From a virus: 64,000 bases of DNA. The translations under genes and the position numbers were made by a program. The DNA is taken from IMG/VR virus record IMGVR_UViG_3300042391_001376, positions 1 through 64,000 of that record. One strand, written 5' to 3'. Below, one piece after another: positions 10,851 to 17,578 of the stretch (position 1 is its first letter; each line of letters begins with the position of its first letter). Under the pieces are notes generated by a model. It ran no database searches. It had not been told where the DNA came from and saw nothing but the letters and a program-made list of their open reading frames with translations.

Positions 10851-11633
10851 CTAATAGCCGGAAAAAGTAGTTGTAATAACACTACCATCTCTTTGATCAA
10901 GAGGTGGCAACTCTTTTCTGACCAAGACTCTTTGCACCCACCTATCAGTCCCATCGTATCTTGGCTGAAAAGGTTTTCTGCCATGAATTGTTTTTCTATT
11001 ATCTATAACTAATAGATCACCTGTTTTTAATACGATCTCTTTTGTGCATTTTTTAATTGCATCTTCAAGTTCTTCAAGAACTAATCTAGCCAAATAGTCA
11101 TTCGGCTTCATGACAGTTGCATCGTATGTAAAGGTTAACATCCCGTCAGCTTCTCCAATTATAGAAGTAGGTATCTGCTGATCTTCTTCCCCATTTGTCC
11201 TAAAGCTAAGATCTATTCCTGTTGTAAACATTTTTGACTTCAACATATGTTTAGTCTCTATCCTAATATGCTTGAGTATGTCAGACAAATTAGCGTACGT
11301 GGTTACTGCCTGAGGATCGCCCCTAAGGCAAAACAAAACTACATAGTCTGGCTTGTAAGGATGAAATGCAGTCTCTGTGTGAAGAGCTAGTTCAGTTTTA
11401 GATGAAGTAGATATCTGCTGATACTCAGTCTTGTGGACTGGAACTATGTTCTGTATTATTTGACCGTTTTGTTCCTGAATATAACCAATCGGATGGCCAT
11501 ATTTTTTAACATGATCAAGAAGAATCAGAGTGCTTTCTTTGGAGCTGGCGTGCTTGGGGGAACTGATGATCGGTGTAGCTGGAGTTGGAGGCACATATCC
11601 AACATCTAAATTCTCGTAAAGAAAAATTCCCAT
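10851..11633 (-). CDS. Fe(II)/2-oxoglutarate oxygenase (TauD / clavaminate synthase-like)
   Basis: This 260-residue protein fits the clavaminate synthase/TauD group. LALHTETAFHPY supplies the HxE iron ligands, DYVVLFCLRGD follows as in arginine or asparagine hydroxylases, and TIHGRKPFQPRYDG supplies the distal His and the Arg that binds 2-oxoglutarate. Such enzymes hydroxylate small molecules or side chains. In phages their substrates are mostly unknown. It sits directly upstream of the methyl/glycosyl cassette, so it might make a hydroxyl group that is then glycosylated (inference). The C-terminus carries a DQRDG motif identical at DNA level to two in the giant protein gene. Confidence 0.8.
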   Translation of the reverse strand: MGIFLYENLDVGYVPPTPATPIISSPKHASSKESTLILLDHVKKYGHPIGYIQEQNGQIIQNIVPVHKTEYQQISTSSKTELALHTETAFHPYKPDYVVLFCLRGDPQAVTTYANLSDILKHIRIETKHMLKSKMFTTGIDLSFRTNGEEDQQIPTSIIGEADGMLTFTYDATVMKPNDYLARLVLEELEDAIKKCTKEIVLKTGDLLVIDNRKTIHGRKPFQPRYDGTDRWVQRVLVRKELPPLDQRDGSVITTTFSGY

Positions 11634-11642
11634 AAAATACCT

Positions 11643-11852
11643 TTAAGACGACAAAACCTTTAGTATCAAAAAGAATACTTTGCTCAGGTTATCAGGGGCA
11701 ATACTAAAAACATGTTCTTTTTCAAGCGTTTTAATCGTAACGCAATGTACGTTTACTAAATCCCCATTTGAAGTTATAGAAGCTGTAAGTTTAGATATGG
11801 AAATATCAGTAATAGTTGGCATAAAGCCATCGAACATACCATTATTTTCCAT
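11643..11852 (-). CDS. Small hypothetical protein
   Basis: This 69-residue protein begins ENNGMFDGFMP. Beta-rich segments (ISKLTASITSNGDLVNVHCVTIKT) lead into a hydrophobic C-terminus. I recognise no family. A strong extended -10 lies 5 bases before the ATG, so the message is probably leaderless. A second ATG five codons in (11835-11837) follows a GGAAAA stretch and could be used instead. It lies 9 bases upstream of the oxygenase gene and is probably co-transcribed with it. Confidence 0.6.
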   Translation of the reverse strand: MENNGMFDGFMPTITDISISKLTASITSNGDLVNVHCVTIKTLEKEHVFSIAPDNLSKVFFLILKVLSS

Positions 11853-11857
11853 GCTAC

Positions 11858-11866
11858 ATTATAGCA
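11858..11866 (-). promoter_or_regulatory. Extended -10 promoter, probably leaderless
   Basis: On the minus strand TGCTATAAT is followed by only 5 bases (GTAGC) and then the ATG of the 11643-11852 gene. Transcription would start at or beside the start codon. Confidence 0.65.
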
Positions 11867-11870
11867 CAAA

Positions 11871-12035
11871 TTACTTTTTTTTCTTCGCTGCTCTCATATT
11901 GTCTATCAAGTTTGGATAGGGGCGACCAGCAGCTTTTGCAGACGCTTTAGCTGAAGCCTTGGCCTTAGACGAAAGCTTCTTTGGCTTCTTACTTGGACTC
12001 GGGCTGTCCCAAACGGCTACTTTTTTTGCAGCCAT
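11871..12035 (-). CDS. Small histone-H1-like basic protein
   Basis: This 54-residue protein begins MAAKKVAVWDSPSPSKKPKK, continues with an alternating Lys/Ala/Ser stretch and ends in AAKKKK. The SPSPSKKPKK segment resembles SPKK DNA-minor-groove motifs. The start codon overlaps the upstream stop as TAATG. It is one of about eight short basic proteins in this region. DNA binding or packaging with the genome is inferred from composition only. Confidence 0.7.
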   Translation of the reverse strand: MAAKKVAVWDSPSPSKKPKKLSSKAKASAKASAKAAGRPYPNLIDNMRAAKKKK

Positions 12036-12238
12036 TACGATATCTTTAATATGAGATATATTTGGACTGCGTGAAGAGCGAAGTAGACACAGTTTAATCC
12101 CCAGCCCTTAAAAGAATTTTTGTTTATATGCCAGTGCATGTCGTGAGGGTTGTGGCCTTGACCCATATTAGCTCCAGAAGAAGCATTATTACATGAATCA
12201 CCGTTATCAACGTGATGATTTATATTTGTGCAGTTCAT
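12035..12238 (-). CDS. Small His/Asn-rich protein with hydrophobic tail
   Basis: This 67-residue protein is rich in His, Asn and Gly over the first 40 residues (GQGHNPHDMHWHINK) and ends in a hydrophobic segment (VYFALHAVQIYLILKIS) that could be a membrane anchor. No family is recognised. It is packed against its neighbours: its stop overlaps the next ATG, and its own start follows the preceding stop by two bases. That packing supports a real gene despite the odd composition. The cluster of His could bind metal (inference). Confidence 0.55.
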   Translation of the reverse strand: MNCTNINHHVDNGDSCNNASSGANMGQGHNPHDMHWHINKNSFKGWGLNCVYFALHAVQIYLILKIS

Positions 12239-12240
12239 AA

Positions 12241-12441
12241 TTATTTTTTCCTGTTAATCTTTCTAAGTGTTTTAGCAAGGTTTGCTTGCTTTACCGTTAA
12301 CGGGCTGTATTTATCTGGATTCTTGGTAACAGCTGATGCCATCCCAGCCACAGATTTGCCGGCTTTTTTAGCTTTTGCGGTAAAAGCTCCAGGCCTTTTG
12401 ATCGCACCCTGTATCCATTTCTTATCTTTTTTTGCTGCCAT
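12241..12441 (-). CDS. Conserved small basic phage protein
   Basis: This 66-residue, strongly basic protein has the pattern DKKWIQGAIKRPGAFTAKAK followed by YSPLTVKQANLAKTLRK. Similar WIxxAIKxPGA proteins occur in many tailed phages without assigned function, often near virion genes. Its start overlaps the end of the holin-like gene by 20 bases. Confidence 0.75.
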   Translation of the reverse strand: MAAKKDKKWIQGAIKRPGAFTAKAKKAGKSVAGMASAVTKNPDKYSPLTVKQANLAKTLRKINRKK

Positions 12442-12712
12442 TATTATCTCGCGCTGCTTTAACTTTTTCTCCTGTTTTAAATTTTAGATTTTCTAAATTA
12501 AACTGGTTAGTAATATGATTATTAAGATGTGTGTCTATCTTAGCTTCTATATGCGATATATCATCATCTATATCTGCAATGTCTTCTTTTATAGAATCTA
12601 AGCGATCTTTGACAAAGCCGTGGTCACGAACATTCTCACGACGCCCCTTCTCTATGAGAAGCATCAAAACGCCAAACGCGCCAGTAACAGCGGAAGCCCA
12701 TACGATTTCCAT
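12422..12712 (-). CDS. Holin-like membrane protein with coiled coil
   Basis: This 96-residue protein has one N-terminal membrane span (VWASAVTGAFGVLMLLIE) and then a charged, probably coiled-coil region (DRLDSIKEDIADIDDDISHIEAKIDTHL) and a basic tail. Its ATG overlaps the stop of the endolysin gene as TAATG. The single span, coiled coil and position next to an endolysin fit a class III-like holin or a spanin-type accessory. The sequence alone does not prove holin activity. Confidence 0.6.
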   Translation of the reverse strand: MEIVWASAVTGAFGVLMLLIEKGRRENVRDHGFVKDRLDSIKEDIADIDDDISHIEAKIDTHLNNHITNQFNLENLKFKTGEKVKAARDNNGSKKR

Positions 12713-13473
12713 TAAAGACCAAGCAGTTCTTTGACCTTTGGTCCAACAACTGAATCGGCAGTAAGTTTATTAGCTACCTTGAAAGCTTTTACAGCTGCAT
12801 CTGTTGCTGCATCTTTTTGACCATTAATTTCACCCTTGTAAAATCCTTTTATCTTAAGCGCTTCCTGAAGCTTCGCTATATCATTGCCACCACCTGCGGC
12901 TGGAGCAGCAGAACCTGCTGGTTTTTCCCAGTTGTTCTTTGCCATCCACTCAGCTACTGCTGGAGGAGGTGTATCTCCATTTACATATCTAAGATGCCAT
13001 GGCTCTGAAGGGACAACTTCCCATGAAAAACCAAACTTCTTTACATTCGCAATCATCCAATTGAGGCGCTTTGGTTCTGATGCATTAGCAATGTCAACCG
13101 CCAAGCCGAGATTATGCTGCGACTTACCAGGAGTAGCCAACATAGCCATGCCTTTTTTAAGATACCATGTCTTACCTTCAAAAGTCTTTGTGCTAGTTCC
13201 AACTACTGGTTCAAGCTGGTATCTTTGTTTAAAGCCAGCAAGCTGACTCTCATAACTTCTATATGTATCGCCTGCTGATGTAGGCTTAAGCTCAACGCCT
13301 TCAGCTTTTGCTGCTTCGTCCATGGCGTTGTAAGCTGCGGCTGCAAGCCAGTGCATCTTTCCGCCAGCTTCGATAGGACGCAAGAGGTGTGCAGGCAACT
13401 TACCTGGCTCAATACCCTTAAGATCTTTTGGTAATACTACTGGAACTATATAATCCCAAGCAACTTTACTCAT
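12712..13473 (-). CDS. Endolysin: M15 peptidase with peptidoglycan-binding domain
   Basis: The start at ATG 13471-13473 follows AGAGGAAAGC. An upstream in-frame start would cover the regulatory hairpin. The protein has 253 residues. The N-terminal two thirds show M15/VanY catalytic motifs: TYRSYESQLAGF, KSQHNLGLAVDIA (zinc His and Asp) and SEPWHLRY (second His). After an Ala/Gly-rich linker comes a PG_binding_1 domain (IAKLQEALKIKGFYKGEING and KAFKVANKLTADSVVGPKV). It cleaves stem peptides of peptidoglycan at lysis. The holin-like gene follows immediately, making a compact lysis pair. Confidence 0.9.
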   Translation of the reverse strand: MSKVAWDYIVPVVLPKDLKGIEPGKLPAHLLRPIEAGGKMHWLAAAAYNAMDEAAKAEGVELKPTSAGDTYRSYESQLAGFKQRYQLEPVVGTSTKTFEGKTWYLKKGMAMLATPGKSQHNLGLAVDIANASEPKRLNWMIANVKKFGFSWEVVPSEPWHLRYVNGDTPPPAVAEWMAKNNWEKPAGSAAPAAGGGNDIAKLQEALKIKGFYKGEINGQKDAATDAAVKAFKVANKLTADSVVGPKVKELLGL

Positions 13474-13491
13474 AATGCTTTCCTCTCGTGT

Positions 13492-13544
13492 CCTGTTATA
13501 AATATAACAACAGGCCAATCAATTAAGAAAGACCTGTTGTTATA
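13492..13544 (-). promoter_or_regulatory. Nested inverted repeats in front of the endolysin
   Basis: TATAACAACAGG at 13503-13514 is exactly complementary to CCTGTTGTTATA at 13533-13544 (12-bp stem, 18-base loop). A third partial arm, CCTGTTATA at 13492-13500, could pair instead with 13509-13514. The two hairpins exclude each other. This arrangement could act as an attenuator or as a repressor operator controlling lysis. No U-tract follows, so a simple terminator is unlikely. Confidence 0.5.
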
Positions 13545-13556
13545 ATAATTTAGATG

Positions 13557-13793
13557 CTACTTCTTACCTTTGCCGGAACCAATTTTGCCAAGCACCTTGA
13601 TTGGGCGCTGTGCCATTTTCATTTGGCCCGATGTTACCGCTGGCTTAGGTGCTGTTGTGCCCTTGCCGCCGGTTGCAACATTCTTTAAAGTTGCAGGGTT
13701 TTTTACTGAACGCTGTGCCATCTTCATCTGACCGCTTGAAGCGGTTGGTTCTGGCGCACTAACGCCTTTACCTTTTGACTTTTTCATAGCCAT
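13557..13793 (-). CDS. Small basic protein with duplicated SGQMKMAQR unit
   Basis: This 78-residue protein is built from two copies of a unit: KGKGVSAPEPTASSGQMKMA and KGTTAPKPAVTSGQMKMAQR. It begins MAMKK, like two neighbours, and ends GKGKK. The ribosome site is GGAGAA inside the end of the upstream gene. No known domain is recognised. It is a member of the basic protein array. Confidence 0.7.
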   Translation of the reverse strand: MAMKKSKGKGVSAPEPTASSGQMKMAQRSVKNPATLKNVATGGKGTTAPKPAVTSGQMKMAQRPIKVLGKIGSGKGKK

Positions 13794-13796
13794 GAT

Positions 13797-13907
13797 TTAT
13801 TTCTCCTTAGTTTTTTTGCTAGCTTTTTTTGGGGCAGTTTTTTTTGCTGTCCTCTTAACCGGTTCCTGTTTTTCAACAGGCATAACGTTTTGTACGTACT
13901 TAGACAT
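13797..13907 (-). CDS. Tiny Lys-rich protein
   Basis: This 36-codon protein begins MSKYVQNVMPVEKQEP, followed by a tail of Lys/Ala/Thr (KRTAKKTAPKKASKK). It ends 4 bases before the next ATG and its last codons contain that gene's GGAGAA site. Its composition matches histone-like tails. Confidence 0.55.
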   Translation of the reverse strand: MSKYVQNVMPVEKQEPVKRTAKKTAPKKASKKTKEK

Positions 13908-13939
13908 AGTAATAATAATCCTTGGTTTATTTCATTTTT

Positions 13940-14131
13940 CTATTTATATGTACGCGCTGATTTCTTAGGAGCATTATCCGCATTATAAGAGCCCATCTTC
14001 TTTTTAGGACGATTCTTTGTTCCGTCAAAAGTTGGGGTAGTCATACCCTTTTGCATCAAGCCAGTAAGCTTTTGCTTCTTGGAAGCAGCAGCTGCTGGGT
14101 CTCCTTTACTAGTCTTTTTTTTCATAGCCAT
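13940..14131 (-). CDS. Small basic protein of the MAMKK family
   Basis: This 63-residue protein begins MAMKKKTSKGDPAAAASKK. It has a central MQKGMTTPTFDGTKNRPKKK segment and a basic end. No recognised domain. It shares its first residues with the genes at 13557 and 14136. Confidence 0.65.
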   Translation of the reverse strand: MAMKKKTSKGDPAAAASKKQKLTGLMQKGMTTPTFDGTKNRPKKKMGSYNADNAPKKSARTYK

Positions 14132-14135
14132 TATA

Positions 14136-14264
14136 TTATTTCTTCTTCTTCTTAGCTATAGCTGCCTGGATAAATGGTGGAAGCTTCTTTTGAGCGGCGG
14201 TCATGCCAGCTTTTGCTGCTGGAGCCTTTTTTGCTGCTGCTGGTGCTTTCTTTTTCATTGCCAT
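14136..14264 (-). CDS. Small Lys/Ala-rich protein of the MAMKK family
   Basis: This 42-residue protein begins MAMKKKAPAAAKKAPAAKAG, continues MTAAQKKLPPFIQAAIAKK and ends in a Lys run. It is preceded by GGAGAAAAC as a ribosome site. The Ala/Pro/Lys repeats look like a bacterial H1-type tail. Confidence 0.65.
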   Translation of the reverse strand: MAMKKKAPAAAKKAPAAKAGMTAAQKKLPPFIQAAIAKKKKK

Positions 14265-14299
14265 TGTTTTCTCCTATTTGTTTAGTGTTATGTTAAATA

Positions 14300-14563
14300 T
14301 TAGCAGTCCCACTTGCGTAAAGCAAGTGCTTTGCGTGTTGGTTTGCCATTTGGCTTCTTCATCGCCCCCGGCATGCCGCCCATACGCGCACAAAAAGACT
14401 TACGCCTTGCAGCGGACTTAGGTGATTTTTTTGCCTGCTTGGATGACACTGGCGGCTTTAGTGTGCCACCAGTCTGGGCCTTGTATGAAGCACGGCCTTT
14501 AGCGTTCAAACCACCAGCAGGGTTCTTACCTTCCTTGCGTTGCCATGCAGCGGTTTTAGCCAT
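14300..14563 (-). CDS. DUF6321-type conserved phage protein
   Basis: This 87-residue protein matches a widely distributed phage family: AAWQRKEGKNPAGGLNAKGR, YKAQTGGTLKPPV and AARRKSFCARMGGMPGAMKK, ending PTRKALALRKWDC. I recognise the family from these motifs, particularly the RRKSFCARM core and the RKW(D/N)C end. Function is not known. In other phages it lies near virion or nucleoid-type genes. The ATG overlaps the stop of the upstream small gene as TAATG. Confidence 0.85.
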   Translation of the reverse strand: MAKTAAWQRKEGKNPAGGLNAKGRASYKAQTGGTLKPPVSSKQAKKSPKSAARRKSFCARMGGMPGAMKKPNGKPTRKALALRKWDC

Positions 14564-14703
14564 TATTTTTTCTTCCTTGTTTTACTCTTGCTAACTTTTG
14601 AAGATTTAACTTTTTTCGAGGCTTTACCTATTTCAATGCCGTACATAGAATTATTTTGACCCATTCTAGGACCAGCTATATAAATTTTATTTTTTATTAC
14701 CAT
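14563..14703 (-). CDS. Small basic protein
   Basis: This 46-residue protein begins MVIKNKIYIAGPRMGQNNSM, followed by GIEIGKASKK and a Lys/Ser tail. Its stop overlaps the DUF6321 gene's start (TAATG). The ribosome site is poor (AAAGAAAGAAA), so it may depend on translation of the short upstream frame at 14687-14767. Confidence 0.55.
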   Translation of the reverse strand: MVIKNKIYIAGPRMGQNNSMYGIEIGKASKKVKSSKVSKSKTRKKK

Positions 14704-14767
14704 TTTCTTTCTTTCTGTCCATAGCTTCTGCTATATCATAAAGTCTAAAAACCAAATGCCAAAACAT
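14687..14767 (-). CDS. Possible 26-residue leader peptide
   Basis: This very short frame begins MFWHLVFRLYDIAEAMDRKK and ends in basic residues. It overlaps the start of the next gene and might provide translational coupling. Support is only position and composition, so it may be spurious. Confidence 0.3.
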   Translation of the reverse strand: MFWHLVFRLYDIAEAMDRKKENGNKK

Positions 14768-14783
14768 ACTTGTTAAACTAAAT

Positions 14784-14912
14784 TTATTTTTGGTCATTTT
14801 TTTTATCTTTCGTTTCAGGATCTTTTTTAGTTCCAGAATCTAGTGGGTCACCCAATTTTTTTTTGAGTGACACCCCACCTTTAGATACTTTTCTAAACTT
14901 AGCTAAGGACAT
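14784..14912 (-). CDS. Tiny Lys/Asp-rich protein
   Basis: This 42-residue protein has MSLAKFRKVSKGGVSLKKKL followed by GDPLDSGTKKDPETKDKK. It lies between two basic protein genes on the same strand. No family is recognised. Confidence 0.5.
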   Translation of the reverse strand: MSLAKFRKVSKGGVSLKKKLGDPLDSGTKKDPETKDKKNDQK

Positions 14913-14927
14913 AGTAACGAAAAATAA

Positions 14928-15221
14928 TTACTTAGTTGTCTTTTTTGAACTACCCTTTTTTGCACCCGCTGTTTTGCTAGGAGCTTTTGCTGAAGGCTTC
15001 TTTGTTGCCTTAGAGGCATCTTTGACTGCCTTAGCTGCTTCTTTCTTAGCGTCCTTAACGATGTTTTCTGCGGCCTGCACTGCAATGTCAGCGACAGCAT
15101 CTGCTTGATCGGCAAATTGGTCGATTAACTTAGCTTGCGCTTTAGCCATGGCACTATCTGCTTTGATATTTTGTGCCTTGAAAAGGACTGACTTTATTTT
15201 ATTCGCTATGTTCTTAAACAT
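14928..15221 (-). CDS. Histone-like Ala/Lys-rich protein
   Basis: In this 97-residue protein the first half is probably helical (FKNIANKIKSVLFKAQNIK, then FADQADAVADIAVQAAENI). The second half is an Ala/Lys/Ser tail (KDASKATKKPSAKAPSKTAG) ending SSKKTTK. That layout resembles bacterial Hc1/H1-type proteins. The ribosome site is AGAGGGTAAA, and a consensus-like promoter lies 38 bases further upstream. It is the first gene of the basic protein array, so this promoter probably drives the whole set down to the lysis genes. Confidence 0.7.
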   Translation of the reverse strand: MFKNIANKIKSVLFKAQNIKADSAMAKAQAKLIDQFADQADAVADIAVQAAENIVKDAKKEAAKAVKDASKATKKPSAKAPSKTAGAKKGSSKKTTK

Positions 15222-15258
15222 TTTACCCTCTATTTTTCTCTTGTGTTAATATAGTAAT

Positions 15259-15287
15259 ATTATATATTATATAATGATAATTTACAA
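15259..15287 (-). promoter_or_regulatory. Sigma70-type promoter of the basic-protein array
   Basis: On the minus strand TTGTAA, 17 bases, then TATAAT, followed by an AT-rich leader of about 35 bases and a good ribosome site. The spacing is ideal and the -10 box is perfect. Confidence 0.7.
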
Positions 15288-15294
15288 TTAATGT

Positions 15295-15621
15295 CTATTT
15301 ATTTCCCTGTTGTGATTCTTTAATTAAAGAGTATCTATCACCAGTTTCTTTAGAAACAACAGCAAACCCGTACGCAGCTGCATCTTCTATAGCCAATCTA
15401 AGGCCTTCTTTATCCTCAAACGAGGCGTTTGGCAGTGGTATAGTTACCGCGGCGTAGACGTCAATGTTCTCAAAATTCCCAATGTTTATTTTTCTGTTTA
15501 CCCCACAAATAAAGACTGGCGATGTCGTGATAGCCAAGTCTGCGGAAACAGAATTCATTACATTGTCTATGGGAGAATCAAATGAAGATGATTCTTGGGC
15601 ACTTTTATTAATCTTAGGCAT
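15295..15621 (-). CDS. Conserved hypothetical phage protein
   Basis: In this 108-residue protein the core RKINIGNFENIDVYAAVTIP resembles a small protein seen in several actinophage and cyanophage genomes next to replication genes. The function is unsettled. A polar N-terminus precedes it and a helical C-terminus (DKEGLRLAIEDAAAYGFAVV) follows. Its start overlaps the end of the kinase gene by 8 bases. Confidence 0.6.
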   Translation of the reverse strand: MPKINKSAQESSSFDSPIDNVMNSVSADLAITTSPVFICGVNRKINIGNFENIDVYAAVTIPLPNASFEDKEGLRLAIEDAAAYGFAVVSKETGDRYSLIKESQQGNK

Positions 15622-16393
15622 TGCTCTTGATTCCTATTCCGAGGCACTCTAGTGTTGCCGCAACTTGTTGTTCCAAATTCATATTGTTTGTATCTATAAC
15701 GGCAGAGGCTACTTGCTTAACTTCTTCTGCTTCCATCTCTGAACTATGTCCAGACTGTTCGCCACTCATTATAGCACCATCTCGCTTCAAAATGCGTTGA
15801 TCAAGAATTTCTTTATCTGCATCAAAACTTATGACAAATCCATTTGGCTGCTTAAGAATGTTCTTGGCTTCGTTTAAATAACGCACATCAGACACTATAA
15901 TGCACAGGGGATTAACACTGTCCTCATCATGATTCTTTAAATAATTTCTATATATTTTATTTGCTTTTATAATCGCCCAGTTTGCAAAACAGTTTTCGTC
16001 GTACTCCCTACAAATATCACCGGCTTTTTGCAGGAACGTTCTAGGCTTGATGCCCTCTTCTTCCACTGGGGTATTGTAGATCTGCTTTACTTTTTCGATA
16101 AGGGTATCGTAGTGAGGCATGTTGCCTATAGAGGATCCTCCATAGACCTCATATAAAACTTCGTGAAGAGAAAAAAGTTTTCTTGATTCTTCATTAAAGC
16201 CTATTATGTTTTTCTTTATTGATGCCATCTCATAAAGTGGAAGAGCATAAAAAATATGATCCCAATTTATTCCAAACTTTACAGTTTCCATTGAACCTTT
16301 TGGTATTATTGATTCCGCTACAGAAGTTTTTCCACTTCCAGCTTTACCGGATAGGCCAAGTATTATTGGTTGGTTGTTAACAAATTTTTTCAT
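15614..16393 (-). CDS. Deoxynucleoside monophosphate kinase-like
   Basis: This 259-residue P-loop protein has LGLSGKAGSGKTSVAESI as Walker A near the N-terminus. It continues with a LQKAGDICREYDENCFANWA segment and IIVSDVRYLNEAKNIL, the latter typical of the T4 gp1/dNMP kinase-like group, where it contacts the nucleotide. It would phosphorylate dNMPs for phage DNA synthesis and fits with ThyX and NrdJ in this window. An extended -10 lies 6 bases before the ATG. Confidence 0.8.
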   Translation of the reverse strand: MKKFVNNQPIILGLSGKAGSGKTSVAESIIPKGSMETVKFGINWDHIFYALPLYEMASIKKNIIGFNEESRKLFSLHEVLYEVYGGSSIGNMPHYDTLIEKVKQIYNTPVEEEGIKPRTFLQKAGDICREYDENCFANWAIIKANKIYRNYLKNHDEDSVNPLCIIVSDVRYLNEAKNILKQPNGFVISFDADKEILDQRILKRDGAIMSGEQSGHSSEMEAEEVKQVASAVIDTNNMNLEQQVAATLECLGIGIKSNA

Positions 16394-16399
16394 TCAACA

Positions 16400-16408
16400 A
16401 GTATAGCA
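16400..16408 (-). promoter_or_regulatory. Extended -10 promoter, probably leaderless
   Basis: On the minus strand TGCTATACT is followed by 6 bases (TGTTGA) and then the ATG of the dNMP kinase gene. This has the same geometry as the thyX promoter. Confidence 0.6.
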
Positions 16409-16413
16409 GAAAA

Positions 16414-16842
16414 TTATTGCATTTTTTGATTTCTGATTTCTAATTCGTCCAGAAAAGCATTGGCCAACGCATCGGGTTCCCAGACAAAAGATCTTGGGAC
16501 TTGAATCACTCTGAAATTATACTCTGATTTTATTTCCTCGATGGTCATCAACAAGGGTAGCAACAGCCTGTTCTTGCATTCCCACTTGCCATTTATTTGG
16601 TTTGCGACCACAGCTGAATCAGTATAAATAATAGGGTCAGATAAATCAGCCATAGCGGATATTAGTAAGCCAGCTATAACAGCTTCGTATTCAGCTTCGT
16701 TATTTGTTCTTGGGCCAAGACCCCTAGAAAATTGTGCTATTTTTTTTCTGTTCTTGTATACAACTACCGAGCAGGCGGCTTCACCAGTTTTCTTTTGCCC
16801 TTGCCCCCTTGAGGCCCCATCGCAAAAAACTTCAAAGTTCAT
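16414..16842 (-). CDS. Ribonuclease HI-like protein
   Basis: This 142-residue protein shows the RNase H carboxylate set in order: FCDGASRG (Asp), NNEAEYEAVIAGL (Glu), IIYTDSAVVANQINGKW (Asp) and EPDALANAFLDE (late Asp). The family removes RNA from RNA-DNA hybrids, here probably primers laid by the phage primase. It overlaps the next gene upstream by one base. Confidence 0.85.
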   Translation of the reverse strand: MNFEVFCDGASRGQGQKKTGEAACSVVVYKNRKKIAQFSRGLGPRTNNEAEYEAVIAGLLISAMADLSDPIIYTDSAVVANQINGKWECKNRLLLPLLMTIEEIKSEYNFRVIQVPRSFVWEPDALANAFLDELEIRNQKMQ

Positions 16843-17051
16843 TAATCTACTTCGATATCATAGGGGATGCCCAATTCAATGGCTCTATTTTTAATATTGT
16901 TTTCCTGGCTACCCCCAGAAATAGTATGAGTAGATACTAATAGGTATCTTTCTTTCTTATATTCAACTTGAGTAGGAAAATCTAATTTTTTTCTTTTATT
17001 AGAATAAAATTCTTTAGCTTTATCGACAGCTCTGTAATGGCCTATAAACAT
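16842..17051 (-). CDS. Small hypothetical protein
   Basis: This 69-residue protein is basic in its first half (AVDKAKEFYSNKRKKLDFPT), followed by RYLLVSTHTISGGSQENNIK. No known family. It is tightly packed between the RNase H and 17063 genes, and a GGAGGCAAAT ribosome site supports the start. Confidence 0.55.
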   Translation of the reverse strand: MFIGHYRAVDKAKEFYSNKRKKLDFPTQVEYKKERYLLVSTHTISGGSQENNIKNRAIELGIPYDIEVD

Positions 17052-17062
17052 ATTTGCCTCCT

Positions 17063-17578
17063 TTAGTAGGTAGTAAAATCACTTTCAAGATAATGACCTT
17101 TACTTTCTCTGGATGCAGCGATCTGCATAGACTGCACTTTGTCCATTAACTTTCTAGCTGACTCTGAAGATATTCGAGCAGCACTCTCCATTGACTCAGC
17201 TAGGCTCATGACGGCTTCGCATGTGATCAGGGCTGAGTATTCGTCCTCTGCTGCCTCCATGGCTGCTGCTTCTCTCTCCGCCTCATTCTTGCCAACTCTA
17301 GAAGACTTATATTTCTTTTTATATTTACCTTCCATTATTTTATAGTTGGCTCGGGCCATGCCAGCAAATCTTGCTGCTCTACCGTACACGTTAGATGTCT
17401 TGGCTACAAGTGAAGCCATGTTTTCGATGCCCAAGTCAACAGTATCTTCGTCCGGTATCTCTATAAAGTATTTATTATTTTTTGTTACATCAACATAAGA
17501 ATTAATTACCTCCTGGATTTGTGGTCCAAGAAAATCTGAAAGTAGTTGTTGGAGTTTTTCTAAACTCTGATTATTCAT
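17063..17578 (-). CDS. Hypothetical helical protein (DNA-metabolism operon)
   Basis: This 171-residue protein is strongly helical and Ala/Glu/Lys-rich, with a segment NVYGRAARFAGMARANYKIM and a YKSSRVGKNEAEREAAAMEA stretch. Comparable proteins in other phages lie beside sigma-like or recombination genes without assigned function. It overlaps the sigma-like gene end by 8 bases. Confidence 0.55.
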   Translation of the reverse strand: MNNQSLEKLQQLLSDFLGPQIQEVINSYVDVTKNNKYFIEIPDEDTVDLGIENMASLVAKTSNVYGRAARFAGMARANYKIMEGKYKKKYKSSRVGKNEAEREAAAMEAAEDEYSALITCEAVMSLAESMESAARISSESARKLMDKVQSMQIAASRESKGHYLESDFTTY

